From Rhinatrema bivittatum (taxonomy: Eukaryota > Chordata > Amphibia > Gymnophiona > Rhinatrematidae): a stretch of 64,000 nt of DNA. Both the position numbers and the translations under genes were made by a program. The notes beneath the pieces were generated by a model. It saw only the letters and a list, made by a program, of their open reading frames with translations. It did no database searches and was not told the DNA's origin. The stretch covers positions 83,127,651 through 83,191,650 of the forward strand of contig NC_042626.1 in NCBI RefSeq assembly GCF_901001135.1, in the 5' to 3' direction. Positions 52,613 to 63,325 of the stretch are shown one piece after another (within the stretch, counting starts at the first letter, position 1; each line of letters begins with the position of its first letter).

Positions 52613-53039
52613 TTCTAACAGGAACAACTCTGGAAATGCCAGTTCATCATGGCAGGGCATGGGTGAAATGGATGTGAGTTGGTTCCACAGGATTTTGACA
52701 TTGACAGTCCCATGCTATCATCACTGGATATGGAAGCCCTGGAGTACAGGCAATACAGACCAGACAGGCCTCTTGCCCAGCAGAAATGTAGACCATTAGG
52801 CCAGGTACAGCGCTTTTTGAGGAAGCAGGCTCAGTGGCACAGATAAGAAAACCAGGGGGCCCACAGCAGGTAGAGGCTCCCAGTGATGCTGCCCAGGGTC
52901 ACTCCACGATCTCACAGGTAGAACGACTGCAACAATCTCACAGATAATTATTTTAACTATCTCTGTACTATCTGGTTCAAGATTCAAAATAGGGTGGGCA
53001 AGATGACACTGACAAGGCTTGTTATCTATGAAATTGTTT
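52613..53039. other. unassigned sequence
   Basis: Between the hAT and the ORF1-only L1 lie about 430 bases with ordinary base composition and no recognised frame, repeat or RNA gene. Together with 54805-55089 it is one of the few stretches that could be old unique sequence. Confidence 0.35.
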
Positions 53040-53055
53040 AAAAATATTTTGACCT

Positions 53056-54790
53056 GGAACTAAAAAGAAATCAGAGAATCCAAAATGGCCGCTTGAGAGA
53101 GGACGTGTGCAGAGGAGCTCCTGTTTTGTTGATCTGCCTTATCTGATATGCCGCATACGAAGCGAAAGGGCAAGCTCCGGGTGGATATCCCGACCACCCC
53201 GATACAGGCCCCTTCGCAACAGAATATAGAACACTTCTTTGCACCAACGGCAATTTCAACCCCGGAGGGGAGATCCGCGGTGGCGTTAGGCGGGGAGCTA
53301 GGCCTAACGCCTATGGATGAGATGACATCATTGAGCCCCGGGGCTCCCAAAACGCCTCCACCCCCGCGAACAGACCCGCTGCAGGATCCGGGTATGAAAG
53401 CTCGACCAGAGTCGCCGAGCGATTTTCTGTCCCTCGGGAGGGAACCGGCAGAGGCAGAGCTGCTCGCCAATGCTGCGGGGATTGGAAGTTCAGTGCAGCA
53501 CGGAGGCCAGCCACGGCTGGAAACGAGTGCAGCAGGAGGAGATCCTGAAATTAATCACGCAGCAGTGCTACATCTTGGGGAAGAAGGACTGTTGGCTGAC
53601 CCAGGAAAAGGGAAGGAAAGCCAACAAGAAGGAATGGTAAGAGCTATTTCCTTTGCTATAACTGAGACAAATCCTCAAAATGTGACTTTAGACCTCGTAT
53701 GGAAAACTCTCACCTCCCTGGTATCAGCTATAGGGAACTTATCTAAAATAATGATGGACACACAACAACGAGTTTGCCATATTGAACCTTTATTAACTTC
53801 CCAGTCAAGTAAAATACAAACATTGGAAAAACAAGTTACCCAGATACAAACTACACAAAATGCCTTGATTCAAGGGGATCTGATAAACTCTAAGAAAATT
53901 GAAAACTTAGAAAATGAACTTAGAGCCAAAAACCTAAGAGTGTTAAACTTTCCTCATACTGCTCTAATTTCACCATTGGAGCAATTTAAGAAGTATCTTT
54001 TGGAGACTTTGCAGCTTTCAAGAGATTTAATGCCATCAATCACAAAAATATACTTCATAAAAACGGAGAGGAAGGATACACAAGGTGATCAGCTTCCAAA
54101 CCCAGGAATTGAAAATCTGACAGAATTCCTTGAACAACCGTCGGAAGAACAGATTGATTATTGTGGGACGTTGTTAATAAGTTTTTCATTGGTAACAGAA
54201 AGAGATATGATTTTGAAACTCTTTCTTAGGAATAGAGAAAAAAAGTACCTGGGATATAAGTTGTGGATGTTTCCGGACTTGACTAGAACGACCCAGCAAA
54301 GAAGAAAAATTTTTCTGGCAATGTGTCAGGAGGCCAGGGGTATAGGTGCACAGATTACCATACGTTATCCGTGTAAATGTATTCTTAGATTAAATGATAT
54401 GAGATATATTTTTCTTGACCCGCCTCAGTTAAGAATATTTCTAGACACGCATTCCTTGACTAAACAAAGCTCTAACTAATTTTCCGTTTTTGGGATCTAG
54501 AAATATTATATTGCTGTGCCTCTCTTTTTACATTTATTTGGTAATGGTGATTTCCTCATTTACTCCCAAAGAAATAGGATTCTCTCTCTTATTTCCTTAT
54601 AAAGGGATGATTAATAGTTGGGAATTTTTGCTAAATTTCTTTTGTGTAAATTTAAAAAAGATATTCCAGTAGGAATTTGATGTTTTTCTTTCACAAATAT
54701 ATATGTATACCTTTATCCCAATCTCTTGATATGCGTGTATTGCTATCATGTAATGTTTGAAAACTCAAAATTAAAAATTAAAAAAAAAAA
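53056..54790 (+). mobile_element. ORF1-only L1 unit with 16-bp target duplication (HAL1-like)
   Basis: 'aaaaatattttgacct' at 53040-53055 is repeated at 54789-54804 immediately after an A-tail (54780-54790). Between are a short leader containing 'caaaatggccgcttgagag', a 443-codon ORF1 and a 300-base 3' part without ORF2. A complete 1.73-kb insertion with tail and duplication shows that it moved as a unit. The mammalian HAL1 elements have the same plan. A related, older copy is at 35399-36989. Confidence 0.85.
53148..54479 (+). CDS. L1 ORF1 protein of an ORF1-only element, intact
   Basis: 443 codons without interruption. The N-terminus M-P-H-T-K-R-K-G-K-L-R is basic. Residues 20-150 are proline/glycine-rich and disordered. 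A coiled coil spans about residues 205-265 (L-T-S-Q-S-S-K-I-Q-T-L-E-K-Q and I-E-N-L-E-N-E-L). The RRM-like part starts R-A-K-N-L-R-V-L-N-F-P-H at about residue 262, followed by K-I-Y-F-I-K, and the C-terminal domain has a basic R-Y-P-C-K-C block. By family, a trimeric RNA-binding chaperone. The start is chosen because the same M-P-H-T-K opens the other copy. No ORF2 follows, so movement needs an L1 reverse transcriptase in trans. Confidence 0.8.
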   Translation: MPHTKRKGKLRVDIPTTPIQAPSQQNIEHFFAPTAISTPEGRSAVALGGELGLTPMDEMTSLSPGAPKTPPPPRTDPLQDPGMKARPESPSDFLSLGREPAEAELLANAAGIGSSVQHGGQPRLETSAAGGDPEINHAAVLHLGEEGLLADPGKGKESQQEGMVRAISFAITETNPQNVTLDLVWKTLTSLVSAIGNLSKIMMDTQQRVCHIEPLLTSQSSKIQTLEKQVTQIQTTQNALIQGDLINSKKIENLENELRAKNLRVLNFPHTALISPLEQFKKYLLETLQLSRDLMPSITKIYFIKTERKDTQGDQLPNPGIENLTEFLEQPSEEQIDYCGTLLISFSLVTERDMILKLFLRNREKKYLGYKLWMFPDLTRTTQQRRKIFLAMCQEARGIGAQITIRYPCKCILRLNDMRYIFLDPPQLRIFLDTHSLTKQSSN

Positions 54791-54804
54791 AAATATTTTG
54801 ACCT

Positions 54805-55089
54805 TTCCTGGGCAATTGAGGATTTAACACTATTTAATTACAATTCTTAATTTGACCTGAGTTTCTAACAACCTATAAGCTCCCTCCTGACGCAATCTTC
54901 ACGAAACACAGCCCGAGTCGGAGGACATTTGATTTCTAGATATAAATGCTCTGGCTTGATGCTGACATTTTGAACCTTTTTTTCTTGCCCAAGATATTAT
55001 AGATATTGTGGAACTTTTGATGTCCTATCTTCAATTGGTTATGAATATGGACAAAGAGTCATTTGAGCTGAAAGTGGCTGACCCACATC
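54805..55089. other. unassigned sequence with a short inverted word
   Basis: No gene or known repeat was recognised. 'cttcacgaaacacagcccg' near 54898 resembles a word that occurs in other vertebrate repeats, but I cannot name it. Confidence 0.3.
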
Positions 55090-55368
55090 ATAAGAACACA
55101 ACATAAGATCATAAGAGATGCCATACTGGGTTGGACCAAGGGTCCATCAAGCCCTAGAATCCTGTTTCCAACAGTGGTCTATTCTATTCAACTCGCAAGT
55201 ACCCAAATATTAAATAGATCCTATACTATTAATACCAGCAACAAGCAGTGGCTATTCCCTATTTATGAATAGCAGTTGATGGACTTCTCCTCCAGGAACT
55301 TATCCAAATCTTTTTAAACCTAGCTACACTACCTTAACATGCTTTGGCAATGATTTACAAAGTTTACA
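55090..55368 (-). mobile_element. CR1 type B 3' fragment
   Basis: Antisense type B tail: 'cataagagatgccatactgg', 'aagggtccatcaagccc' and 'gtttccaacagtgg' as plus-strand words. Decayed and short; only the 3' untranslated part and the last few codons. Confidence 0.7.
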
Positions 55369-55640
55369 TAGAAACATAGAAATGACAGCAGAAAAAGACA
55401 GATTGGCCCATCCAGTCTGCCCAGCAAGCTCCCACACTTATTTTTCCCAGACTTATCTGTTTCACCGACAACCAAGTTCAGGGCCCTTGTTGGTAACTGA
55501 TTCAAATTTCCTGCCATTCCCTGCCATTGATGCAGAGAGTAATGTTGGAGTTGCATCAAAGGTGAGCATAAGGCTTAATGGTTAAGGGTAGTAACTGCCG
55601 CATCAAGCAAGTTACCCTGATATTTATTTACCCAGACTGC
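55369..55640 (-). mobile_element. CR1 type A 3' fragment
   Basis: The antisense type A tail begins at 55369 ('catagaaacatagaaatgac') and runs through 'ccagtctgcccagcaagc' and 'gccgcatcaagcaagttac' to about 55630. It meets another type A copy in the opposite orientation. Confidence 0.75.
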
Positions 55641-56029
55641 ACAGTTCAAAGGAGCTGATCCATCTAAGGGAGCAATTGGCCAGGATTCAATTAACTTCCA
55701 CTTCCTTGAAACATCCATCTGTCACCCATCTCCCACGCCGGTTATGGCATCCCTGGAAAAAATATTTTACAGTGGGCTCAGGTAGAACTAGACATGTGAC
55801 AATCAGGCACCCACCTTCCTTAAGTTTACAGCAACCTGTACCTCAATCAACCCCCACTCCCACAGAGTTAGGATTAAAAAATCCAGAATCAGTTGGATAA
55901 CAGTAGGTTCTGGCAGAAAAAAAACCTGTGACTGTCATGCAAAGGGAAAATAATATAACCAATCAGCTCAAAAATAGACCAGGTTCTTAGGAAATGCAAC
56001 CTAGCAAGGGAGAAAAATTGGAAAAGCTA

Positions 56030-56500
56030 TGACTACAAATGCTCGCAGTTTGGGCAATAAAATCCCAGACCTGCAGGCCTTAATGGTGGAGGCAGACTTG
56101 GACGTTGTTGCTGTCATGGAGACATGGTTCACAGATTCTTATGACTGGGATACGGCCATACTAGGCTATAACTTGTTAAGGAATGACAGGACAAAAAAGG
56201 GGGAGGAGTAGCACTTTATGTCAAAAATAATATCCAAGCAACTGAACTGCAAGGAAAGTGGGGTAGAGAAGAAGCATTATAGGCCGTCCTTAGAAAAGAT
56301 GACAGTACATCCATTTTTACTGGAGTGGTGTACAGGCCTCTGACTCAAACAGAAGAACTAGATCAAACGGAGATCTGATCAGACATTATAAAGGTGGGAA
56401 AGAAGGGGGAAGTGTTGATTGTTGGTGATTTTAATCTGTCACGCGGACTGAAGAATCCCTTCTGCAGAATCTAACAGAAGTAGAGAGATAGTGGATGCCC
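56030..56500 (+). pseudogene. CR1 type A endonuclease
   Basis: The frame from 56029 has T-N-A-R-S-L-G-N-K-I-P-D-L-Q-A-L and V-V-A-V-M-E-T-W-F-T-D-S-Y-D-W; the E-T-W glutamate is catalytic. Then G-Y-N-L-L-R-N-D-R, a frameshift at 56205, and V-Y-R-P-L near 56330. A D-F-N block is readable near 56420-56440. Decayed; EN C-terminal blocks beyond 56500 are lost. Confidence 0.75.
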
Positions 56501-56599
56501 ACCTCAGCACCAGTGATCATCAAACGCTATGGTTTGATATTGCAAATAGGATCCGGAGAAGTGTCGCAAAGACCCGAATTTTGAACTTCAAAAAAACAG

Positions 56600-58440
56600 A
56601 CTTTGTCGAAATGGGTAATATCATCTGAGGGAGAACTTGAAGACTGGGAGAAAATGGGAGAGGTTGAACAACAGTGGGCCAAACTAAAAGGAACAATTAC
56701 AAAAGCAACAAATTTGTATGTTAAAAAAGTAAACAAAAGTAAGAGAAATAAGAATCTGATCTGGTTGACAAAGGAGGTGGCTGATGTAATAAAAGCAAAA
56801 AAAGCAGCTTTTAAGAAATATAAAGAATCCCAAAAAGTAGAACACAGGGAGGATTATGTGGTGAAACTGAGGGAGATGAAAAAAGTAATCAAGAAAGCAA
56901 AACGTCAGGCAGAGGAAAGGATTGCCATGGAGATAAAGCGAGATGACAAAACATTTTTCAGATATATCAGAGAAAGGTACATAGTGGTATAGTGAAATTG
57001 AAAGGGGATAAGGATCAATGGGTGGAGAGAGATGATGAATTAGCAGAAATATTAAACAAATACTCCTGTTCAGTGTTCAAAAACGAAGACCCTGGAGAAG
57101 GACCGTTACTTGTTATCAAGACTGTAGAAAGGGGTGGAGTAGACGAAACTCCATTTATGGAAGAGAATGGGAAGAGCTAAGAGAACTAATAGTGGCCAAA
57201 GCCATGGGGCCTGATGAGGTTCACCCCTGAATACCGAGGGAACTATAAGATGTGCTGGCAGGTCCACTGTGTGACCTGTTCAATAGATCTTTGGAAAAGG
57301 GTGTAGTGCCTAGTGACTGGAGAAGAGCAGTGGTGGTCCCGCTTCACAAGAGTGTGAGCAGAGAATAGGCTGGAAACTACAGGCAGGTTAGCATCACCTC
57401 TTTGGTGGGAAAATTAATGGAGACTCTGCTGAAAGAAAGGATAGTGAACTATCTACAATCTGGTGGGTTGCTCGATCAGAAGCAGCATGGATTCAGCAGG
57501 GGAAGATTCTGTCAGACAAATCTAATTGATTTCTTTGATGGGGTGACTAGAGAACTGGATTAGGGAAGAGCGCTCGATGTAATTTACTTGGATTTTAGTA
57601 AAGCTTTTGATATGGTCCCACACAGAAGACTCATCAACAAAATGAGAAGCTTGGGAGTCAGCTCCAAAGTGTTGGTGTGGATTACAAACTGGTTGACGGA
57701 TAGACAACGGGTGATGGTAAATGGAACCTACTCTGAAGAGACAATGGTGTTAAGTGGAGTGCCACAAGGATCGGTGTTGGGACCAGTTCTGTTCAACATC
57801 TTCGTGAGCGACATTGCAGAAGGGTTAGAAGGTGAGAGACCGACCCTGGGGTGATTAGAGTCTAATGACCTGAAGTCGATGAAGCAGTGTGACAAGGCGA
57901 TAGCCAAAGGCAGAAGAATGCTGGGCTGAATAGAGAGAGGAATATTTAGTAAGAAAAGGGAAGTGATAATCCCCTTGTACAGGTCCTTGGTGAGGCCTCA
58001 CCTGGAGTACTGTGTTCAGTTATGGAGACCGTATCTCAAAGGAGACAGGATGGAGGCGGTTCAGAGAAGGGCAACCAAAATGGTGGGTGGTCTCCATTGA
58101 ATGAATTATGAGGAGAGGTTGAAGAAACTGAATATGTATACCCTGGAGGAGCAGGGGTGATATGATACAGATCTTCAGATCTGTATCATATCATTGAAAG
58201 GTTTTAATGTTCCATGGTCGTCAACAAACCTTTTCCATTGGAAACAATTTAGTAGAACTAGGAGTCATGACTTGAAACTCCAGGGAGGAAGACTTAGAAC
58301 CATCATCAGGAAACATTTCTTCACTGAGTGGGTGGTGGATGCCTAGAATGCCTTACAGAGAAAGTGGTGAAGACTAAAACTGTGAAGGATTTTAAAGGGG
58401 CATGTGATAAACACTGTGGATCCCTAAAAGGCTAGTGGAT
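56600..58440 (+). pseudogene. CR1 type A linker, RT and C-terminus with active-site deletion
   Basis: Basic linker with K-E-V-A-D-V-I-K-A-K-K-A-A-F-K-K-Y (56770-56820) and R-Q-A-E-E-R-I-A-M-E-I-K-R (56900-56940); the RT blocks S-K-A-F-D-M-V-P-H-R-R-L (57595-57630) and L-S-G-V-P-Q-G-S-V-L-G-P-V-L-F-N-I-F-V-S-D-I (57750-57815). At 57840 the sequence jumps to codons for N-D-L-K-S-M-K-Q-C-D-K-A (57865), skipping the F-A-D-D region that the copy at 47019 has. The C-terminal part is in broken frames to 58430. Confidence 0.75.
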
Positions 58441-58599
58441 GGGAATAAATAAAAAAAAGCTAAACCGGCAGGGAGCGGCAGTTACTAGTTTTGGAAGCTT
58501 GCTGGGCAGACTAGATAGACCATTTTGGTCTTTTTCTGCCGTCATTACTGTTACTATGTTACATTAACACCATTGTCTCTTCAGAGTAGTAACCTGCCT

Positions 58600-59330
58600 G
58601 TAGTTTCCAAATGCAGATATCAACTCCCCACACAGATATATGATATCTTCTCCCTACCCAGAAAAAAGAGAAAAGGGGGAGGTCTCCTCATAGCTGCTAA
58701 AAAATCGCTCAACCTCACTCTTCAACCTATCAATACAATTCCTAAACTGGAGATAGGCCTTTTCAAATCTAAGTCACTCCAAATCCTACTCACTTACGCT
58801 CCACCCGGACTTCTAGAACAAGATGTCTCCCTTATGGTGGAAATCATAGCAAAATATGTAAAACTAGATTCACCAGCCATAATCCTTGGAGATTTCAATT
58901 TTCATATTGATGCCAATCCTCGATCTTCTAACTGCGAAGCCTTCCTATCAGCCCTTTCAGACATGGGCTTCAAACAACACATCAACCAACCCACACATAA
59001 AGCAGGTCATACTCTTGACCTTATCTTCACAAATTCCAACCTCTTTCCACTTTCACCCCCTCTATGCCTCCCAGTTCCATGGTCAGACCATTTCATGATC
59101 ACCTCCACCATTAAGGCATTGACAGGATTTTCTGCTCCCTGTCAGGCGACCACTCTGCACTACAGGAAACCTTGTCCTTCAGAAGACCTCGGCAACTCTC
59201 TCTCTAGTCAAAGAACTTCCCAACCTGGATCTATCTAACCCCAACTCTGCTATTAGCTCTTGGCAAACTATTACTGAAAGGATAGCCAATAATTTATGTC
59301 CACTGTCTAAAAAAAAACCATAGATCCTTT
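58600..59330 (+). pseudogene. L2 copy 4 endonuclease, C-terminal two thirds
   Basis: The frame 58525-59238 shows K-R-K-G-G-G-L-L-I-A-A-K-K near 58665-58700, L-T-Y-A-P-P-G near 58790, I-L-G-D-F-N-F-H-I-D at 58882-58910, Q-P-T-H-K-A-G-H-T-L-D-L-I-F-T-N (58988-59033) and W-S-D-H-F-M-I (59080-59100) with the catalytic S-D-H. The first EN blocks are truncated. After about 59160 the frame changes. All blocks present are close to consensus. Confidence 0.8.
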
Positions 59331-59520
59331 TCAAAAAAATAAACAGCCATGGTTCTCTAGGGAGCTCCGTACCCTGAAGCAAAACCTTAGACGGAAAGAA
59401 AAGGAATGGAGGAAGTACCCCAACCCCCATTCTCTATCCATATATAAAGCCGCCCTCCACCATTACAGAACGACAACACTTCGAACAAAAAGAGATTTCT
59501 ATGCCCACCGTATCCACGAT

Positions 59521-61299
59521 ATGATTTTCGATGCGAAGGCTCTTTTCTCTTACGTATCTGAACTTACCAAAACTGCCCCCCCTATCATTCCTGATGAAAC
59601 AGCCCAGTGGAAAGCTAATGATCTGGCATTATTCTTTCAGAATAAAATCGCAAGCACCCTAGCTAAATTACCCACCAACCCAAACTCACTACCTCCGGAT
59701 ACCCTCCACCGACTGAACACAGACATAAGATTGGAATCCTTCGATCCAACCCACACTATAGAGGTGGAAAATCTGATAAAAAGAATGAAACCTTCGACCC
59801 ACCCACTGGACCAAATCCCCTCCAAATTCCTGATTCTCATACCAGAATACATCTCCAAATATCTAGCTGATATTATCAACTGTTCCCTCTCACAAGGAAT
59901 ATTCCCAGACATTCTCAAATCAGCCACTCTTAAACCCATTCTCAAAAAACCGAACCTGGATCCGGATGACCTCAACAACTACCGTCCCATCTCAAATCTC
60001 TCATTTATAGCCAAGATCATGGAGAAAATTGTAAATAAGCAGCTTTCAGACTACCTGGAGGACCACAATATTCTACACCCATCATAATACGGTTTCCGTA
60101 AAGAACACAATACTGAAACCCTCCTAATCTCACTCCTTGATCAAATCTACATTGGTTTCGACAAAGGTCAATCATTCCTTCCAGCCCTTCTTGACATCTC
60201 CGCAGCTTTCGACACTGTAAATCACAATACCCTATTAAATCGGCTATCAGATATAGGTATTTCAGGATCAGCCCTCAAATGGTTCGACTCCTTCCTTAGC
60301 AACAGAGGGTATAAGGTTAAAATCAATAACAAGGAATCCTCTCATACTAATGCCCCATTTGGAGTTCCTCAGGGCTCCTCCTTATCACCTACCCTGTTTA
60401 ACATCTATATACTCCCTCTCTGCCATGTCCTCTCAAACCTAAATCTTAAGTTTTATATATATGCCGACGATGTACAAATTTTAATCCCCATATCCAGATC
60501 ACTGGATTCTACACTCAAATTATGGAACTCTCATCTACAAACGATTAACCACCACCTTTCAAGCATTGACCTGGTGCTCAACACTTCCAAGACTGAACTA
60601 CTGCTAATCACGCCAGAAGGTAGTCCCTTTCATAACCAACTGCATTCTAACATACAAATATCCCATGCCCGAGATCTGGGAGTTATAATAGATAGTCACG
60701 TGAACTTAAAGCAGTTTATAAGACATACAACAAGGGAGTGCTTCTACAAGTACTCAAAACTCAAACCGCTTCTTTTCCATTACGATTTCAGATATGTCCT
60801 TCAAGCCATTCTTTTCTCCAAGATAGACTACTGCAATTCCATCTTGCAAGGTCTACCGACTTCTACTATAAAACCTCTCCAGTTGCTCCAAAATGCAGCG
60901 GCGAGAATTTTAACAAATACTAATCGCAGAGCGCATATCTCCCCTATCCTAAAAGATCTTCACTGGCTCCCAGTAAACTTCAGGATCCTTCACAAATCAC
61001 TGACAATTATCCATAAAAATATTCACCATCAAAATCCATTAGATCTTTCACACCCTCTCAAATTGCACTCGACGACCAGACCCTTAAGAGATGCCTACAA
61101 GGGATCCTTACATGTTCCCCCTATCAAAATAGTTCACCACTCATACATCAGAGACAGGACATTCTCTATCACAGGACCCTCCATCTGGAACGCCATGCCT
61201 CCGGACCTCAGGCAGGAAACCTGTCTACTAACTTTTAAAAAGAAACTAAAGACATGGCTATTCTGCCGAGCCTTCCCAGATACTAGCTCTACAGTCTGA
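59521..61299 (+). pseudogene. L2 copy 4 reverse transcriptase and C-terminus, one nonsense codon
   Basis: One frame covers 593 codons, broken only by a TAA at 60085-60087, where related copies have glutamine (CAA), a single C-to-T change. Blocks: P-S-T-H-P-L-D-Q-I-P (59790), L-N-N-Y-R-P-I-S-N-L (59970), then after the stop Y-G-F-R, D-I-S-A-A-F-D-T-V-N-H (60193-60225), V-P-Q-G-S-S-L-S-P-T-L-F (60364-60399), Y-A-D-D at 60460-60471, D-Y-C-N-S near 60830, and the end W-N-A-M-P-P-D-L-R and L-K-T-W-L-F. The C-terminal motifs have no other visible damage. Confidence 0.85.
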
Positions 61300-61639
61300 T
61301 TTAGAATCATCATATCACTTATGTAAATAATCAAACGCTAATTTTGCTCACAACTTATCATGAGGTTTGGCCTCTGCCTCCATCCCATACTCCATTGTAT
61401 ATAGTAATTTATTGTATATAATAATTTATCTTTCGTTCTCCCCCTCTTTTTTTCCTTCTCCCAGTTAAGGCAACCTTGTTATAATGTAACTTTTATGCTC
61501 CTTCTAAATGTCTCTTGTTGAATTGTTGGTTATAGTTCTGCTTAGTTCGATGTAAACAGAGTTGATTTGATCTGTATCAAGAAAGTCGGTATAAAAAAGC
61601 CTTAAATAAATAAATAAATACTATGTTGTTGGATGTTGT

Positions 61640-61764
61640 CTGAATGTAAATCTTCGTTTTCACATTTCTCCCTGCCATTGAAGCAGAGAGCAGTGTTGTA
61701 TATGTACTCAAAGTGAAGTATCATGCTTAATTGGTTTAGGGTAGTAACCGCCGCAAGGGGAAAT
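61640..61764 (-). mobile_element. CR1 type A internal fragment
   Basis: Plus-strand words 'tgccattgaagcagagagc' and 'gggtagtaaccgccgcaa' match the type A 3' untranslated part at 47200-47450. It may be the remainder of the CR1 into whose tail the L2 was inserted, or a separate antisense copy. Confidence 0.55.
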
Positions 61765-62340
61765 TGAGCCTTTAGGTGAGAAAGGAAGCAGAATGCCTCA
61801 AGATGGATAGAAAAACATCTGCTGGAAATAGTCACACCCATAGCAGGAGCTATGTGTGTGGCAGACATTTTAAGCTACCAAAAATTAGACTCAGGGGAAG
61901 GGAGCTGGCATAAGAGGCCTTCAACCAAACAGGGGCCAGATGGGAGCACCCCCAGTGGAATCTTATAACGGCTCGTAACAATGCCCAAGCAAAGAATTTC
62001 TTCAGCTGAAGAAGAAAATGGGGATCCAGGGGGATACAATTTTTGTTCAAAAACACACTCCTGTATGTGTTCCTGTCTTGGCTGTTGGTAGGAAAGATTG
62101 AGAAGCATTATGAATCACCCAGGGTTGGTCATCCTAGTAGCCCCAGTCTGGGTGAGGCATCCATGGTGCACAGAACTTGTAAAGCTCAAAAGGGAGGAAC
62201 CACTCAGGTTCAGTCAGAATGAAGATCTGCTACATCAGGGACCAGTGACCATGAAAAACTCAGGGCATTTTTGTCTTACGGCATGGCTCTTAAAAGAAGT
62301 CTCAGCAGAAGAGGGTACTCTGCAGGTAATAGCAGCCTTG

Positions 62341-62510
62341 CTTAAATGCAGATATCCACTACTTATTCTTGGGATAAGCAGTTTGGAATCTATCTATGCC
62401 TTGGGATCCTGCCAGGTGCTTGTGACCTCTATTGCCCACTGTTGGAAAGAGGATACTGGGCTTGATGAACCCTTGGTCTGACCCAGTATGGCAAGTCTTA
62501 TGTATTTAAG
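62341..62510 (+). mobile_element. CR1 type B 3' tail
   Basis: 'gatcctgccaggtgcttg', 'cccactgttggaaagagg', 'gggcttgatgaacccttgg' and 'tctgacccagtatggcaag' followed by 'tcttatgtattta'. The plus-strand end of type B, about 170 bases. Confidence 0.75.
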
Positions 62511-62807
62511 AGGTCTACTTCATTAGTCCATGCAAGAAATTGGGAAAACTTTTGAGGCACGATGCAGGAGTTTGTCTAGGATGGGTTGGATAAAGGCCTA
62601 GCTGTGAACTTGCTAAGATTAGTTAATATGGGGGCAAGTCAAAGGGGCTCCTTTAGTAGCTTATCCAGATGTGGCCTGCTTCTTGAAAGGAGTAGGCTGT
62701 ATTAGGCCACGGGTAAGACCACTAGTACCACCATGAACCTGAAATTGGTCCTGAGAGCCCCATTCATACTGCTGAAAGGAGCCACCATAAAGGATTTAAT
62801 ATTAAAG

Positions 62808-63325
62808 AACATAAGAGGCCATATTGGGTCAGACCAAGGGTCCATCAAGCCCAGCATCCTGTCTCCAACAGTGGCCAGTCCAAGTCACAAGTACCTGGAA
62901 AGTACCCAAACATTAAATCTCAAGCTACTTTTGCTTATTAATTAATAGCAGTTTATGAATTTTTCCTCTAGGAACTTTTCCAAACTTTTTTTTTTAAACC
63001 CAGTTATAGTAACTGCCGTAACAACATCCTCTGGCAATGAATTCCAGAACTTAACTATGTGCTAAGTGAAAGAATTGTATTGTTTCTTTTAAATGAGCTG
63101 CTTGCTAACTTAATGGACTACCCCTTAGTCCTTCTATTATCTGAGAGAGTAAATAACAGATTTACATTAACTTGGTCAAGTCCTTTCATGATTTTGTAGA
63201 CCTCTATCATATCCCCCCTCAGTCGTCTCTTCTACAAACTGAACAGCCCTAACTTCCTTAGACTTTCCTCTTAGGGCAGTCGTTCCATGCCACTTATTTT
63301 GTTTGCCCTTCTCTGCACTTTTGGT
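62808..63325 (-). mobile_element. CR1 type B 3' fragment
   Basis: Antisense type B: 'aacataagaggccatattgg', 'agaccaagggtccatcaagc' at 62810-62850, then 'cctctggcaatgaattcc' and 'cctctatcatatcccccctc' (63200-63220), the RT C-terminal codons on the minus strand. It interrupts the recombinase. Confidence 0.8.

Larger units (their letters stand above)
55640..58560 (+). mobile_element. CR1 type A, long plus-strand copy with internal deletion
   Basis: The end of ORF1 (55650-55900), endonuclease (56030-56500), EN-RT linker (56600-57180), RT (57200-57850), an internal deletion near 57855, RT C-terminus (57890-58430) and the 3' end with 'gcttgctgggcagactag' and 'tgccgtcattactg' (58495-58560). The deletion removes the part that holds the F-A-D-D active site. 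The L2 copy at 58561 was inserted into or next to its tail. Confidence 0.8.
58561..61618 (+). mobile_element. L2-clade LINE, copy 4, best preserved
   Basis: 'tactatgtt' at 58552-58560 and 61619-61627 flank the copy. It lacks only the 5' leader and first part of the endonuclease. EN is at 58600-59240, RT plus C-terminus at 59521-61299, and the 3' end has 'gatgtaaacagagttgat', 'cggtataaaaaagcc' and AAATAAATAAATAAATA. It is clearly younger than the other L2 copies. Confidence 0.85.

Noticed and set aside
54490..54672. 60-codon frame directly after the ORF1 of the L1 unit, considered as a start of ORF2
   Set aside because: It shows no endonuclease motif and is hydrophobic A/T-rich 3' untranslated sequence.
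49908..62510. CR1 type B tails sit near the start of the recombinase in both DIRS copy 3 (49908) and copy 4 (62341), hinting at one shared ancestral insertion
   Set aside because: Relative to the recombinase blocks the two insertion points differ by roughly 100 bases and the CR1 ends differ, so they are independent insertions.
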